Origin: Massilia sp. UBA2604
GTDB taxonomy: Bacteria > Pseudomonadota > Gammaproteobacteria > Burkholderiales > Burkholderiaceae_D
Direction: 5' to 3'
Assembly: GCA_002339265.1 (NCBI GenBank)
Contig: DDKG01000255.1
Span: forward strand, 1 to 18,104
Length of the DNA: 18,104 nucleotides
Position numbers and translations under genes: made by a program. The notes under the pieces are model-generated. The model searched no databases, was not told where the DNA came from, and saw only the letters and a list, made by a program, of their open reading frames with translations. Below are positions 1 through 7,106 of this stretch, one piece after another (the stretch's first letter is position 1; each line of letters begins with the position of its first letter).

Positions 1-141
1 GACGAAGATCGCCAGCACCTGCAGGTCCGGCACGCCGCCGGACGCCATCCACAACGCCCACAGGGTAGGCCACAGCAGCAGGAGGATGCCGATCGGCTTG
101 TCGGCCCGGACCAGGCGGAAGTAGAGCGCCAGCTTGTTCAT
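1..141 (-). CDS. ubiA: 4-hydroxybenzoate octaprenyltransferase UbiA, N-terminal part
   Basis: This is the first 47 codons of a gene that runs off the left edge, read on the minus strand from an ATG at 141-139. The translation begins [18 protein letters not shown] and continues with a run of leucines and the [10 protein letters not shown] segment. That is the signature N-terminus of UbiA, the membrane prenyltransferase that attaches the polyprenyl tail to 4-hydroxybenzoate in ubiquinone synthesis. The RADKPIG stretch leads into the first membrane helix; the Asp-rich prenyl-diphosphate motifs would lie outside the window. No strong Shine-Dalgarno sequence precedes the ATG. A TAGAAT hexamer on the minus strand (189-194) could be its -10 box but lacks a convincing -35. 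Identity is confident despite the truncation by the window edge. Confidence 0.9.
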   Translation of the reverse strand, partial: MNKLALYFRLVRADKPIGILLLLWPTLWALWMASGGVPDLQVLAIFV

Positions 142-305
142 GGTGAATCGCGTCTTGCCAAGCAAGAATTGTTGAGCAGAAGACAGCGATTCTAGCCGGT
201 TTATCCGTACATCGCCCATTCCGTCCCGTCCATACGGGCGCAATCCGCCGTGCATGACAGCGCACGCATTCATCGCATGCCGAATACATCATTGTTGTCT
301 TTTTG

Positions 306-339
306 TCGTCATGAAATTGACATTTTTGTTTGTTTTAAT
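306..339 (+). promoter_or_regulatory. Pho-box-like promoter upstream of phoX
   Basis: Two 11-nt-spaced half-sites, TCGTCAT (306-312) and TTGACAT (317-323), separated by GAAA, resemble the 7+4+7 PhoB box (CTGTCAT-N4-CTGTCAT). Ten bases downstream lies TTTAAT (334-339), five of six matches to the -10 consensus, which is the spacing known for PhoB-activated promoters where the box replaces the -35. The position in front of a PhoX-type phosphatase supports the reading. The match is imperfect (two mismatches per half-site), so this is an inference. The 306-bp gap 142-447 otherwise holds the ubiA upstream region and one hairpin; no gene is seen in it. Confidence 0.5.
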
Positions 340-343
340 GCAT

Positions 344-368
344 CGGTCCTGCCGGGGTGGCGGGACCG
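344..368 (+). other. Hairpin in the predicted 5' leader of phoX
   Basis: CGGTCCTGCC (344-353) pairs with GGCGGGACCG (359-368) over ten base pairs, with one G-U pair and a five-base loop. It has no T-run after it, so it is not a canonical terminator. It begins right at the start predicted from the -10 box at 334-339 and could protect the 5' end of the mRNA. Confidence 0.4.
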
Positions 369-447
369 GACGGGCGTGCTGCATGGGCGCCGCCAACGAC
401 ATCAGACGCCGGACCACCGGCTCGATCCAACTCTTTGGAGAAGCTCA

Positions 448-1941
448 ATGAACAACAACGATATGTCGCCTTTGCGGCGCAACCTGCTCAAGGGCATGTC
501 CGCGCTGCCTTTCGTCGGCGCCTTCGCCGCGCTGCACGCGCGCGAAGCGGCCGCCGCCAATGGCGCGACCGTCCTGGTCGACAGCCCGTATGGCCCGATC
601 TCGCCGGTGAACGACCTGGCCACCGGCCTGCCGCTGCTGCAACTGCCGCCGGGCTTCAGCTACAAGAGCTATGGCTGGCGCGGCGACACCATGAGCGACG
701 GCCGTCCCTGCCCGGGTGGCCACGACGGCATGGGCGTGATCGTCACCCGCAAGGCCGGCCGCAGCACGGAACAGGTGTTGGTGCGCAATCATGAAATCAG
801 CGGCAGCGCAGCTAGCAATTTCATCAATGCCTATGGCCTGTACGACACCGGCAATGTGAGCGGCAGCTCGAGCAACCGTTCCTGCGGCGGCACGACCAAC
901 CTGGTGTTCCGCGACGGCGACTGGGTCAGCATGACCCCGAGCCTGGGCGGCACCCAGCAGAACTGCGCCGGCGGCATCACGCCCTGGGGCACCTGGCTGA
1001 CCTGCGAAGAGATCGGTTCGGACACGGTCAGCGCCGGCGGCAAGAAGCACGGCTATGTGTTCGAAGTGACGGCCGATCCGCAGCAGGTGACCGGCCAGCC
1101 GATCGTCAATATGGGCCGCTTCGCGCACGAAGCCGCCGCCGTCGATCCGACCAACAGCAACGTCTACCTGACCGAGGATTCGTCGGGCAAGTCGGGCTTC
1201 TACCGCTATATCCCGGACGTCAAGACCGGCGCGCCGGGTTCGCTGGCCATGGGCGGCGTGCTCGAAATGGCCAAGGTCAAGGGCCGCAACAACGTCAACC
1301 TGGCGGTGGCCTCGGTCGACGACACTTATGAATTGGAGTGGGTGCCGATCGCTAATCCGGACGCCAACCGCGGCAACGGCACCGGCCCGGACGGCCAGAC
1401 CATCACCAGCGCCGCCGGTCCCTTCGTACAGGGCTGGACCAAGGGCGCGCTGCGCATGAACCGCGGCGAAGGCATCTGGTATGCCCAGGGCAAGATGTAT
1501 GTGATGGACACCTCGGGTGGCCACGTCAACCGCGGCGCGATCTGGGAACTCGATCTCGCCAGCCAGACCCTCAAGTGCATCTATTCGAGCCCGAGCCAAC
1601 TGGTGGGCAATATGGGCGATAACCTGACGGTCAGCCCGCGCAACGCGATCCTGATCTGCGAAGACTCGTCGAGCGCCATCACCGACCACTTCGGCTACGG
1701 CCAGCGCCTGATGGGCCTGACCGGCGCCGGCGACGCCTACATCTTCGCCAAGAACAATATCAACCTGACGGCCGCCCAGTTGCAGGGTGCAGGCAAGCTG
1801 ACGTCGCTCGCCGGCGACCGGCGCGGCAATGAATTCGCCGGCGCCTGCTTCGACCCGACCGGCAGCTTCCTGTTCGTGAACATCCAGACCCCGGGCGTGA
1901 CCTTTGCGATCTCGGGCCCGTGGGCCAGGGGCCCCCTGTAA
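448..1941 (+). CDS. PhoX-family (DUF839) phosphatase, Tat-exported
   Basis: A 497-residue protein of the PhoX/DUF839 family, whose characterised members are calcium- and iron-dependent periplasmic alkaline phosphatases releasing phosphate from organic esters. The N-terminus carries a twin-arginine signal (RRNLLKG, residues 10-16), a hydrophobic stretch and an Ala-rich cleavage region near residue 30, so export of the folded enzyme is expected. Family landmarks are present in order: VRNHE (112-116), NCAGGITPWGTWLTCEE (172-188, which includes the cysteine region reported to bind metal in PhoX), GRFAHEAA (from 223), YLTEDS, GFYRYIP, a GEG motif and DNLTVSPR through CEDSS (391-408). The start at 448 was chosen because GGAG (437-440) sits seven bases upstream and the Tat signal follows directly; the open frame extends further upstream without function. 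It is probably cotranscribed with the PEP-CTERM gene 28 bp downstream. Activity on a particular ester is not shown. Confidence 0.88.
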   Translation: MNNNDMSPLRRNLLKGMSALPFVGAFAALHAREAAAANGATVLVDSPYGPISPVNDLATGLPLLQLPPGFSYKSYGWRGDTMSDGRPCPGGHDGMGVIVTRKAGRSTEQVLVRNHEISGSAASNFINAYGLYDTGNVSGSSSNRSCGGTTNLVFRDGDWVSMTPSLGGTQQNCAGGITPWGTWLTCEEIGSDTVSAGGKKHGYVFEVTADPQQVTGQPIVNMGRFAHEAAAVDPTNSNVYLTEDSSGKSGFYRYIPDVKTGAPGSLAMGGVLEMAKVKGRNNVNLAVASVDDTYELEWVPIANPDANRGNGTGPDGQTITSAAGPFVQGWTKGALRMNRGEGIWYAQGKMYVMDTSGGHVNRGAIWELDLASQTLKCIYSSPSQLVGNMGDNLTVSPRNAILICEDSSSAITDHFGYGQRLMGLTGAGDAYIFAKNNINLTAAQLQGAGKLTSLAGDRRGNEFAGACFDPTGSFLFVNIQTPGVTFAISGPWARGPL

Positions 1942-1969
1942 ATCCACTTTAACGACAAGGAATCCGAAC

Positions 1970-2542
1970 ATGAACATGAACAAATTCGTCGCCGCCACCG
2001 CCGTCGCCCTGAGCGCACTGGTCTTCTCGAGCTCCGCCAGCGCGGTCATCATGACGAGCAGCAGCGGCGCCAATATCGTGGGCGATTATAGCGAAGCCGG
2101 CGTCGTGTCCTTCGATCTCGACCTGCGCGACTTCAGCACCACCACGCTGAACTTCGTGCTGGAAGAAGCCGACCTGGCGGGCCCGCTCAGCTTCAGCGCC
2201 CTGGTCCGTAACCTGGTGGGCCTGTCGATGCACCAGTTCAACTTCGGCCTGCAAGGCATCAGCTATGCGGCTGCGGGCAGCGTGTCGTCGTTCGCGGGCG
2301 CTACTGCCAGCTACACGAGCAACAACGCCGTGATCAAGTTCCCCAATGGCGAGCCGGCCATCATGTTGTTCGGCAATCCGACCCTGGTGGACGGCCGCAG
2401 CGACTGGCTGCTCGACACCACCGGCCTGTCGGCGGGCGACAGCTTCTCGATCGTGGCGCAGGTGCCGGAACCGTCGACGGTCGCCATGGTGCTGCCGCTG
2501 ATGGCGGGCCTGCTGCTGGCGCGCCGCCGCAAGCGCGACTGA
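1970..2542 (+). CDS. PEP-CTERM sorting-domain protein
   Basis: A 190-residue secreted protein of unknown function. It has a classical signal peptide (residues 1 to about 24, ending SSASA) and a textbook PEP-CTERM tail: VPEP at 165-168, a hydrophobic helix of about 14 residues, then RRRKRD at the end. In other bacteria this tail is recognised by an exosortase (EpsH/XrtA type) that processes the protein for the cell surface or exopolysaccharide matrix. The middle (25-164) is rich in Ser, Ala, Gly and hydrophobic beta-like segments, contains no cysteine, and matches no domain I can name. An ATG at 1970 follows AAGG (1957-1960); a second in-frame ATG lies at 1976. The gene is 28 bp behind phoX with no terminator between, suggesting one mRNA and possibly phosphate control. 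No exosortase gene is in this window. Confidence 0.85.
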   Translation: MNMNKFVAATAVALSALVFSSSASAVIMTSSSGANIVGDYSEAGVVSFDLDLRDFSTTTLNFVLEEADLAGPLSFSALVRNLVGLSMHQFNFGLQGISYAAAGSVSSFAGATASYTSNNAVIKFPNGEPAIMLFGNPTLVDGRSDWLLDTTGLSAGDSFSIVAQVPEPSTVAMVLPLMAGLLLARRRKRD

Positions 2543-2557
2543 GCTTCAAGAGCACGT

Positions 2558-2586
2558 TTGACATGCCTGTCACTTGGTGACATAGT
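2558..2586 (+). promoter_or_regulatory. Sigma-70-type promoter of the tetR-oligopeptidase operon
   Basis: A perfect -35 hexamer TTGACA (2558-2563) is followed after exactly 17 bases by CATAGT (2581-2586), four of six matches to TATAAT. It lies 15 bp behind the PEP-CTERM stop and reads into the TetR gene. The predicted start is near 2593. Confidence 0.65.
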
Positions 2587-2604
2587 AAGCGTCACTAAGT
2601 GACA
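2568..2604 (+). promoter_or_regulatory. Tandem palindromic operator, probably for the adjacent TetR protein
   Basis: Two 13-bp inverted repeats of the same form stand at 2569-2581 (GTCAC-TTG-GTGAC) and 2591-2603 (GTCACT-A-AGTGAC). Their centres (2575 and 2597) are 22 bp apart, about two turns of the helix, so two dimers would sit on one face. The first fills the -35/-10 spacer and reaches the first -10 base; the second covers the predicted transcription start. This is the arrangement expected for autorepression by the TetR protein encoded at 2615. Confidence 0.7.
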
Positions 2605-2614
2605 AGTATGGGGT

Positions 2615-3226
2615 ATGATGGGAGTGCAGGACGAAGCAAGACTCGCGGTATCGCGCCACGCGGCCAGGCTGTTCGTGGAACGCGGGGTGGCCGCCACCAG
2701 CGGCGACGACATCGCCGCCGCCGCGAATCTGTCGAAGCGTACGGTCTGGCGCTACTTCCGCAACAAGGAAAGCTGCGTCGAGCCACTGTTCGATGCGACC
2801 TCGCTGCGCTTCATCGCCATGCTGCGCGACTGGCCGCGCAGCGCATCGATCGAGGACTGGCTGCAGGCCAGCCTGGGCATCGAGCGCGCACCCGCCGACC
2901 TGGCCGACGACGTGCTGGCCGTGCGCCTGCTGGCCATGCTGCCGGATGAGCCGGACCTGCGCGCTTCGTGGCTGATGGCGACCCAGCGCGCCGAAGACGC
3001 CCTGGCCGCGATCGTCGCCGACCGTCTGGAGCGTTCATCCAAAGACATCGAAGTGCGGCTGTGCGCCGCAACCGTCATGGCGGCGATCCGCGTGGTCGAC
3101 GAAACCGTCAGCATCGCCGCCGTGCGGCACCGGCAAACCTTCACCACCCAGGACGTGATCGACCGCTTGGCGCGCGCCATCCGCATGGCCAGCACCCTGC
3201 CGATCTGCGATCCGGTCGTCACCTGA
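2615..3226 (+). CDS. TetR/AcrR family transcriptional regulator
   Basis: A 203-residue one-component regulator. The N-terminal TetR helix-turn-helix is clear: AARLFVERGVAATSGDDIAAAANLSKRTVWRYFRNKESCVEPLF (about residues 16-59), with the recognition helix around SKRTVWRYF. The remaining helical part is the ligand-binding and dimer domain, too variable to predict a ligand. Two in-frame ATG codons (2615, 2618) and a GTG (2624) are possible starts; no good Shine-Dalgarno is present, only GGGG next to the ATG, so the exact start is uncertain. Two palindromes directly upstream overlap its promoter and imply autoregulation. The stop is 15 bp before the prolyl oligopeptidase start, so the oligopeptidase is the likely regulated partner. 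Confidence 0.85.
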   Translation: MMGVQDEARLAVSRHAARLFVERGVAATSGDDIAAAANLSKRTVWRYFRNKESCVEPLFDATSLRFIAMLRDWPRSASIEDWLQASLGIERAPADLADDVLAVRLLAMLPDEPDLRASWLMATQRAEDALAAIVADRLERSSKDIEVRLCAATVMAAIRVVDETVSIAAVRHRQTFTTQDVIDRLARAIRMASTLPICDPVVT

Positions 3227-3241
3227 ACAAGGAAATCAGTC

Positions 3242-5287
3242 ATGCATCCCATCGTCTATCCCGAGACCCGCCGCACCGACGCCTTTGACACCTTGCACGG
3301 ACAGCGGATCGACGACCCTTACCGCTGGCTGGAAGGCGATGCGCGCAGCGACGGCGAGGTCGCGGCCTGGATCGCGGCGCAGAATGCGGTCACGGATGCC
3401 TGCCTGGCCGGGTTGCCGGGCCGTGCGATCTTTCGCGCGCGGCTCGAGGCGCTGCAGAATCACGAGAAATTCACGATCCCGCGCGAGCGGGGCGGGCGTT
3501 ACTTCTACACCCGCAATCCGGGCCTGGAGAACCAGGCGGCATTGCTGGTGCGCGAGGGCGTCGACGGCCCTGACCGCGTGCTGATCGACCCCAATACCTG
3601 GTCCGAACACGGCACCCGGGCCCTGGCCGAGTGGGCGCCATCGAAAGACGGCGCGCTGCTCGCCTACGCCGTGCAGGAAGACGGCGCCGACTGGCGCACC
3701 ATCAAGGTGATCGAGGTCGCCAGCGGCAAAATCCTCGACGACGCACTGAGCTGGGCGCGCTTCACGAGCATCGCCTGGGCACCCGATGGCTCCGGCTTCT
3801 TCTACACGCGCTATCCGGAGACGGCGGCCAGCGGCGACGCCCTGGCCAACCACGCCGTCTATTTCCATGCGCTGGGTACGCCGCAGGCCAGCGACCGGCT
3901 GCTGTATGCGACGCCCGAGCGTCCTGAGTTGCTGCACTTCGTCGAGGTGACCGACAGTGGACGCCATGCAGTGATCACGTCCACGCCCGGCACCCAGACC
4001 AACAACCTGGTCGTCATCGACCTGCAGGACGCGCACTGGCAGCCACGCACCGTGATCGGGAACTTCGACGCCGAATGGTCGTCGGTGGGGGACGCCGGCA
4101 GCACCCTGTACCTGCTCACCAGCGACGGCGCCGAACGGCGCCGGCTCGCGACCCTCGATCTGGCCGACGCCAACGCTGCGCCGCGCGAACTAATCCCTGA
4201 AGACAGCGCCGTGCTGGGTGACGCGCGCCTGGTCGGCGGCCGCCTGATCGGCACCTATCTGGTCGACGTGAAAACCCAGCTGTGGCGCTTCACGCTCGAC
4301 GGCCGACCGGATGGCGTCGTGCCGCTACCCGGCATCGGCAGCGCGGGCGGCTTCCAGGGCCATCCCGACGACAACGAAGCCTTCTTCGTGTTCACCAGCT
4401 TCAATGCGCCGACCACGATCTACCGCTACGACGTGGCCGCCAACACGGCCAGCGCATGGGCGGCGCCGACGGTCGACGCCGACCTGGAAAGCATCGTGGT
4501 CGAGCAGCGCTTTTATGCATCGCGTGACGGCGCCCGGGTGCCGATATTCCTGATCCGGCGCAGTGACGTCACGGGCCCTGCGCCGACCCTGCTGCACGGT
4601 TACGGCGCGTTCGGCATCAGCATGATCTCGTACTACGAACCGAGCCTGCTGGCCTGGATCGAGCAGGGCGGGGTGGTGGCGATCGCGAACATCCGAGGCG
4701 GCGGCGAGTACGGCAAGGCCTGGCACGAAGCTGCCCGCCTCGATAAAAAGCAGACCAGCTACGATGACTTCATCGCCGCCGCCGAGTACCTGCATGCGCA
4801 AGGCATCGTGACCCAGGACGGCCTGGCCGTGCATGGCGAATCCGGCGGCGGCCTGCTGGTGGGCGCGGTCGTCAACCAGCGCCCGGAACTGTTCGCGGCT
4901 GCCTTGCCCGGCGTCGGCGTGATGGACATGCTGCGCTTTCACCGCTTCACCGGAGGGCGCTTGTGGATGGGCGAGTTCGGCGACCCGGACGACGCGACCC
5001 GGTTCCGCACCTTGCTGTCCTATTCGCCGTACCACAATGTGGCGTCCGATAAACGCTATCCGGCCATCCTGGTGACGACGGCGGACACCGACGATCGCGT
5101 CGTCCCGGCGCACAGCTTCAAGTACGTCGCGGCGCTCCAGCATATCGATGCCGGACCGCGTCCGCAGCTGGTGCGCATCGAGACCCAGGCTGGCCATGGC
5201 GCCGGCAAGCCTACCGCCAAGGCCATCGCCGAGATGGCCGATAAGTGGGCGTTTGCTGCGCATTGGACGGGGTTGAAGGTGGAATGA
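3242..5287 (+). CDS. Prolyl oligopeptidase family serine peptidase (S9A)
   Basis: A 681-residue protein, the usual length of cytosolic prolyl oligopeptidases, which cut short peptides after proline. No signal peptide is visible. The N-terminal motif DPYRWLE, a beta-propeller region (roughly residues 70-400) and a C-terminal alpha/beta-hydrolase domain are in the expected order. RGGGEYGKAWHEA, DDFIAAAEYL and VGVMDMLRFHRFTGG are close to the family pattern. Catalytic residues fall at Ser534, Asp617 (in TDDRVVP) and His652 (in AGHGAGKPTAK). The nucleophile elbow reads GESGGGLL, whereas the prolyl oligopeptidases I know have GGSNGGLL. This could alter specificity. The ATG at 3242 has AAGGA eight bases upstream (3229-3233). 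It lies 15 bp behind tetR and should be co-expressed with it. A related S9 peptidase specificity cannot be excluded. Confidence 0.88.
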   Translation: MHPIVYPETRRTDAFDTLHGQRIDDPYRWLEGDARSDGEVAAWIAAQNAVTDACLAGLPGRAIFRARLEALQNHEKFTIPRERGGRYFYTRNPGLENQAALLVREGVDGPDRVLIDPNTWSEHGTRALAEWAPSKDGALLAYAVQEDGADWRTIKVIEVASGKILDDALSWARFTSIAWAPDGSGFFYTRYPETAASGDALANHAVYFHALGTPQASDRLLYATPERPELLHFVEVTDSGRHAVITSTPGTQTNNLVVIDLQDAHWQPRTVIGNFDAEWSSVGDAGSTLYLLTSDGAERRRLATLDLADANAAPRELIPEDSAVLGDARLVGGRLIGTYLVDVKTQLWRFTLDGRPDGVVPLPGIGSAGGFQGHPDDNEAFFVFTSFNAPTTIYRYDVAANTASAWAAPTVDADLESIVVEQRFYASRDGARVPIFLIRRSDVTGPAPTLLHGYGAFGISMISYYEPSLLAWIEQGGVVAIANIRGGGEYGKAWHEAARLDKKQTSYDDFIAAAEYLHAQGIVTQDGLAVHGESGGGLLVGAVVNQRPELFAAALPGVGVMDMLRFHRFTGGRLWMGEFGDPDDATRFRTLLSYSPYHNVASDKRYPAILVTTADTDDRVVPAHSFKYVAALQHIDAGPRPQLVRIETQAGHGAGKPTAKAIAEMADKWAFAAHWTGLKVE

Positions 5288-5349
5288 TGGTAGAAGCGGG
5301 GCAATAGTGCGAGGGGCGGACTCGGCCGGATGCTAGACTTGCCCGAAAG

Positions 5350-5374
5350 CGGACATAGGATGTCCGTTTTCATT
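5350..5374 (+). terminator. Intrinsic terminator after the prolyl oligopeptidase
   Basis: A perfect seven-base-pair stem, CGGACAT (5350-5356) with ATGTCCG (5360-5366) and a three-base AGG loop, is followed at once by TTTTCATTTT. It lies 62 bp after the oligopeptidase stop and 55 bp before the channel gene, so it separates the two transcription units. Confidence 0.8.
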
Positions 5375-5429
5375 TTCAGCTTTTGCTTTTTGTTCCGCAT
5401 CAGCCAGATGCCTAGTCAAAGGAGTCGAC

Positions 5430-7106
5430 TTGCTTATGCGCGCCAAGTTCAGTTTCTTGTTCCTGCTGTTGATCGCCCTCGTGGCGCCGCTGTCCACGAC
5501 CGCCTTCGCCGCCGGCCAGGCGGAAGAAGCGCCACCCGCCGAGGAGGTCATTCCCGATGCGCTCAAGCGCGAGACGCCGCGCTCGATGGTGTCGGGCCTG
5601 ATCTCCGCCCTGGCCGAGCCCGATTACGATCGCGCCGCCCAGTACCTCGACATGCCGGCCGGCAGCAACCGCCAGCGCACCAACGCCATCACCCAGGCGC
5701 GCAACTTCCATGCGCTGCTGGACAACGGCGGTTCGCTGTCCCCCTTCGTCGCGCTGTCGAACGAGCCCATCGGCAAGATCGACGACGAATTGCCGGCCGA
5801 GGAGGAGAACGTCGGCGTCCTGACCATCCAGGACAAGAAGGTGCCGATCCTGCTGACCCGTGGCCAGGACGGCGATCACCAGGTCTGGCGCGTGTCGCGC
5901 GAGACGATCGACCAGGTCGCGCAGGCGGCGCGCCAGGAGCCGGTGGCGCAGGAGCCCGACAAGAACGAATTCGCCGTCGCCGGCGCGCCGCTGAAGGACT
6001 GGGCGATGCTGATCGGACTCGGCATCCTGATCTTTGGCGGCCTGTGGACGGTGGCGGCGCTGATCGTCGCCGCCATGCGCAAGCTGGTGCCCGACGCAGG
6101 CGCCAACGGCCTGGTGCGCTTCATGGAGGCGGCGCTGCCGCCGGCTAGCCTCTTGATCGCGGTCGGCCTGTTCTACAGCTGGGCCGAACGGCTGCCGGTG
6201 TCGATCGTCGCGCGCACGACCTTGCTGCGCTATACCGGCATCGTGTCCGTCATCGCGCTGGTGTGGTTCGGCCTGCGACTGATCGATGCGGTCGCCGAGC
6301 TGGTCACCACGCGCATGCAGCGCAGCCAGCGGCGCCAGGTGGTGGCCGTCATCACCCTGGCGCGCCGCGCCGCCAAGATCCTGCTGCTGGCATTCTCGGG
6401 CGTCGCCATCCTGGGCACGTTCGGCATCGACGTCACGACCGGTATCGCGGCCCTGGGTATCGGCGGTATCGCGCTGGCGCTGGGCGCCCAGAAGACGGTG
6501 GAAAACCTGGTCGGCAGCGTTACCGTGATCGCCGACAAGCCGCTGCAGGTGGGCGACTTCGTCAAGGTGGGCGACGTGGTCGGCACCGTGGAAGACGTGG
6601 GCATCCGCTCGACCCGCATCCGCACCGGCGAGCGCACCGTCGTCACCATCCCCAATGGCGACCTGTCGGCGCGCCAGATCGAGAACTTCGCGGCGCGCGA
6701 CCGCTTCCTGTTCAATCCGACCATCGGGGTGCCGCTCGGCACCCCGTCGGCCAAGCTGAAGGAAGCGATCGTCATCGTCCAGCAGGTGCTGACCGAAGAG
6801 AAGAACATGGCCGAGGGCCATCGCGCGCGGCTGGGCAGCATCAACGATCGCGCCTTCAACATCGATGTGTGGTCCTACATCAATGTGAGCGAGTTCGACA
6901 CCCAGGTCATCATTCGCGAGACGCTCCTGCTGAAGATCCACGAACGGCTGGAAGCCGCCGGCATCGCCTTCGCCTTCCCGACCCAGAAGATCGTGTTGTC
7001 GCGCGAGCAGGCCGGCGCCCGCGAACAGCAGGGCGGCCCCGGTGAGGGGGACGAGGATGCCGGCCTGGTGACGCTGGATAAGACTATGCCGCAGCCTCGA
7101 GCATGA
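5430..7106 (+). CDS. MscS-family mechanosensitive ion channel
   Basis: A 558-residue inner-membrane channel that opens under membrane tension to release solutes on osmotic downshock. A signal peptide or first helix (residues 1-28) precedes a periplasmic-type region (about 30-180, RETPRSMVSGLISAL...AAQYLDM). Membrane helices follow near 190-215, 233-252, 266-286 and 312-336, then the pore helix with GIAALGIGGIALALGAQKTVENLVG (from 338) and the beta domain (GDFVKVGDVVGTVEDVG from 375; VTIPNGDLS). It is larger than E. coli MscS (286 residues), as in the YnaI-like group. Start choice is open: TTG at 5430 is five bases from AAAGGAG (5418-5424), while ATG at 5436 is eleven away; I used TTG for spacing. 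The 3' end overlaps oxyR by 23 bp, tail to tail. Confidence 0.88.
   Translation: MLMRAKFSFLFLLLIALVAPLSTTAFAAGQAEEAPPAEEVIPDALKRETPRSMVSGLISALAEPDYDRAAQYLDMPAGSNRQRTNAITQARNFHALLDNGGSLSPFVALSNEPIGKIDDELPAEEENVGVLTIQDKKVPILLTRGQDGDHQVWRVSRETIDQVAQAARQEPVAQEPDKNEFAVAGAPLKDWAMLIGLGILIFGGLWTVAALIVAAMRKLVPDAGANGLVRFMEAALPPASLLIAVGLFYSWAERLPVSIVARTTLLRYTGIVSVIALVWFGLRLIDAVAELVTTRMQRSQRRQVVAVITLARRAAKILLLAFSGVAILGTFGIDVTTGIAALGIGGIALALGAQKTVENLVGSVTVIADKPLQVGDFVKVGDVVGTVEDVGIRSTRIRTGERTVVTIPNGDLSARQIENFAARDRFLFNPTIGVPLGTPSAKLKEAIVIVQQVLTEEKNMAEGHRARLGSINDRAFNIDVWSYINVSEFDTQVIIRETLLLKIHERLEAAGIAFAFPTQKIVLSREQAGAREQQGGPGEGDEDAGLVTLDKTMPQPRA

Noticed and set aside
317..339. TTGACA at 317-322 as an ordinary sigma-70 -35 box with TTTAAT as -10
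   Set aside because: The spacer would be only 11 bp, too short for sigma-70 without an activator; the Pho-box reading explains the spacing better.
445..2073. Long open frame on the minus strand opposite phoX
   Set aside because: High G+C keeps shadow frames open. The translation is low in recognisable motifs and Ala/Arg/His-rich, and the plus strand encodes a clear PhoX protein.
5412..6941. 509-codon open frame on the minus strand opposite the channel gene
   Set aside because: It is a composition-driven antisense frame with repetitive Asp/Gln/His/Arg content; the plus strand has full MscS motifs.
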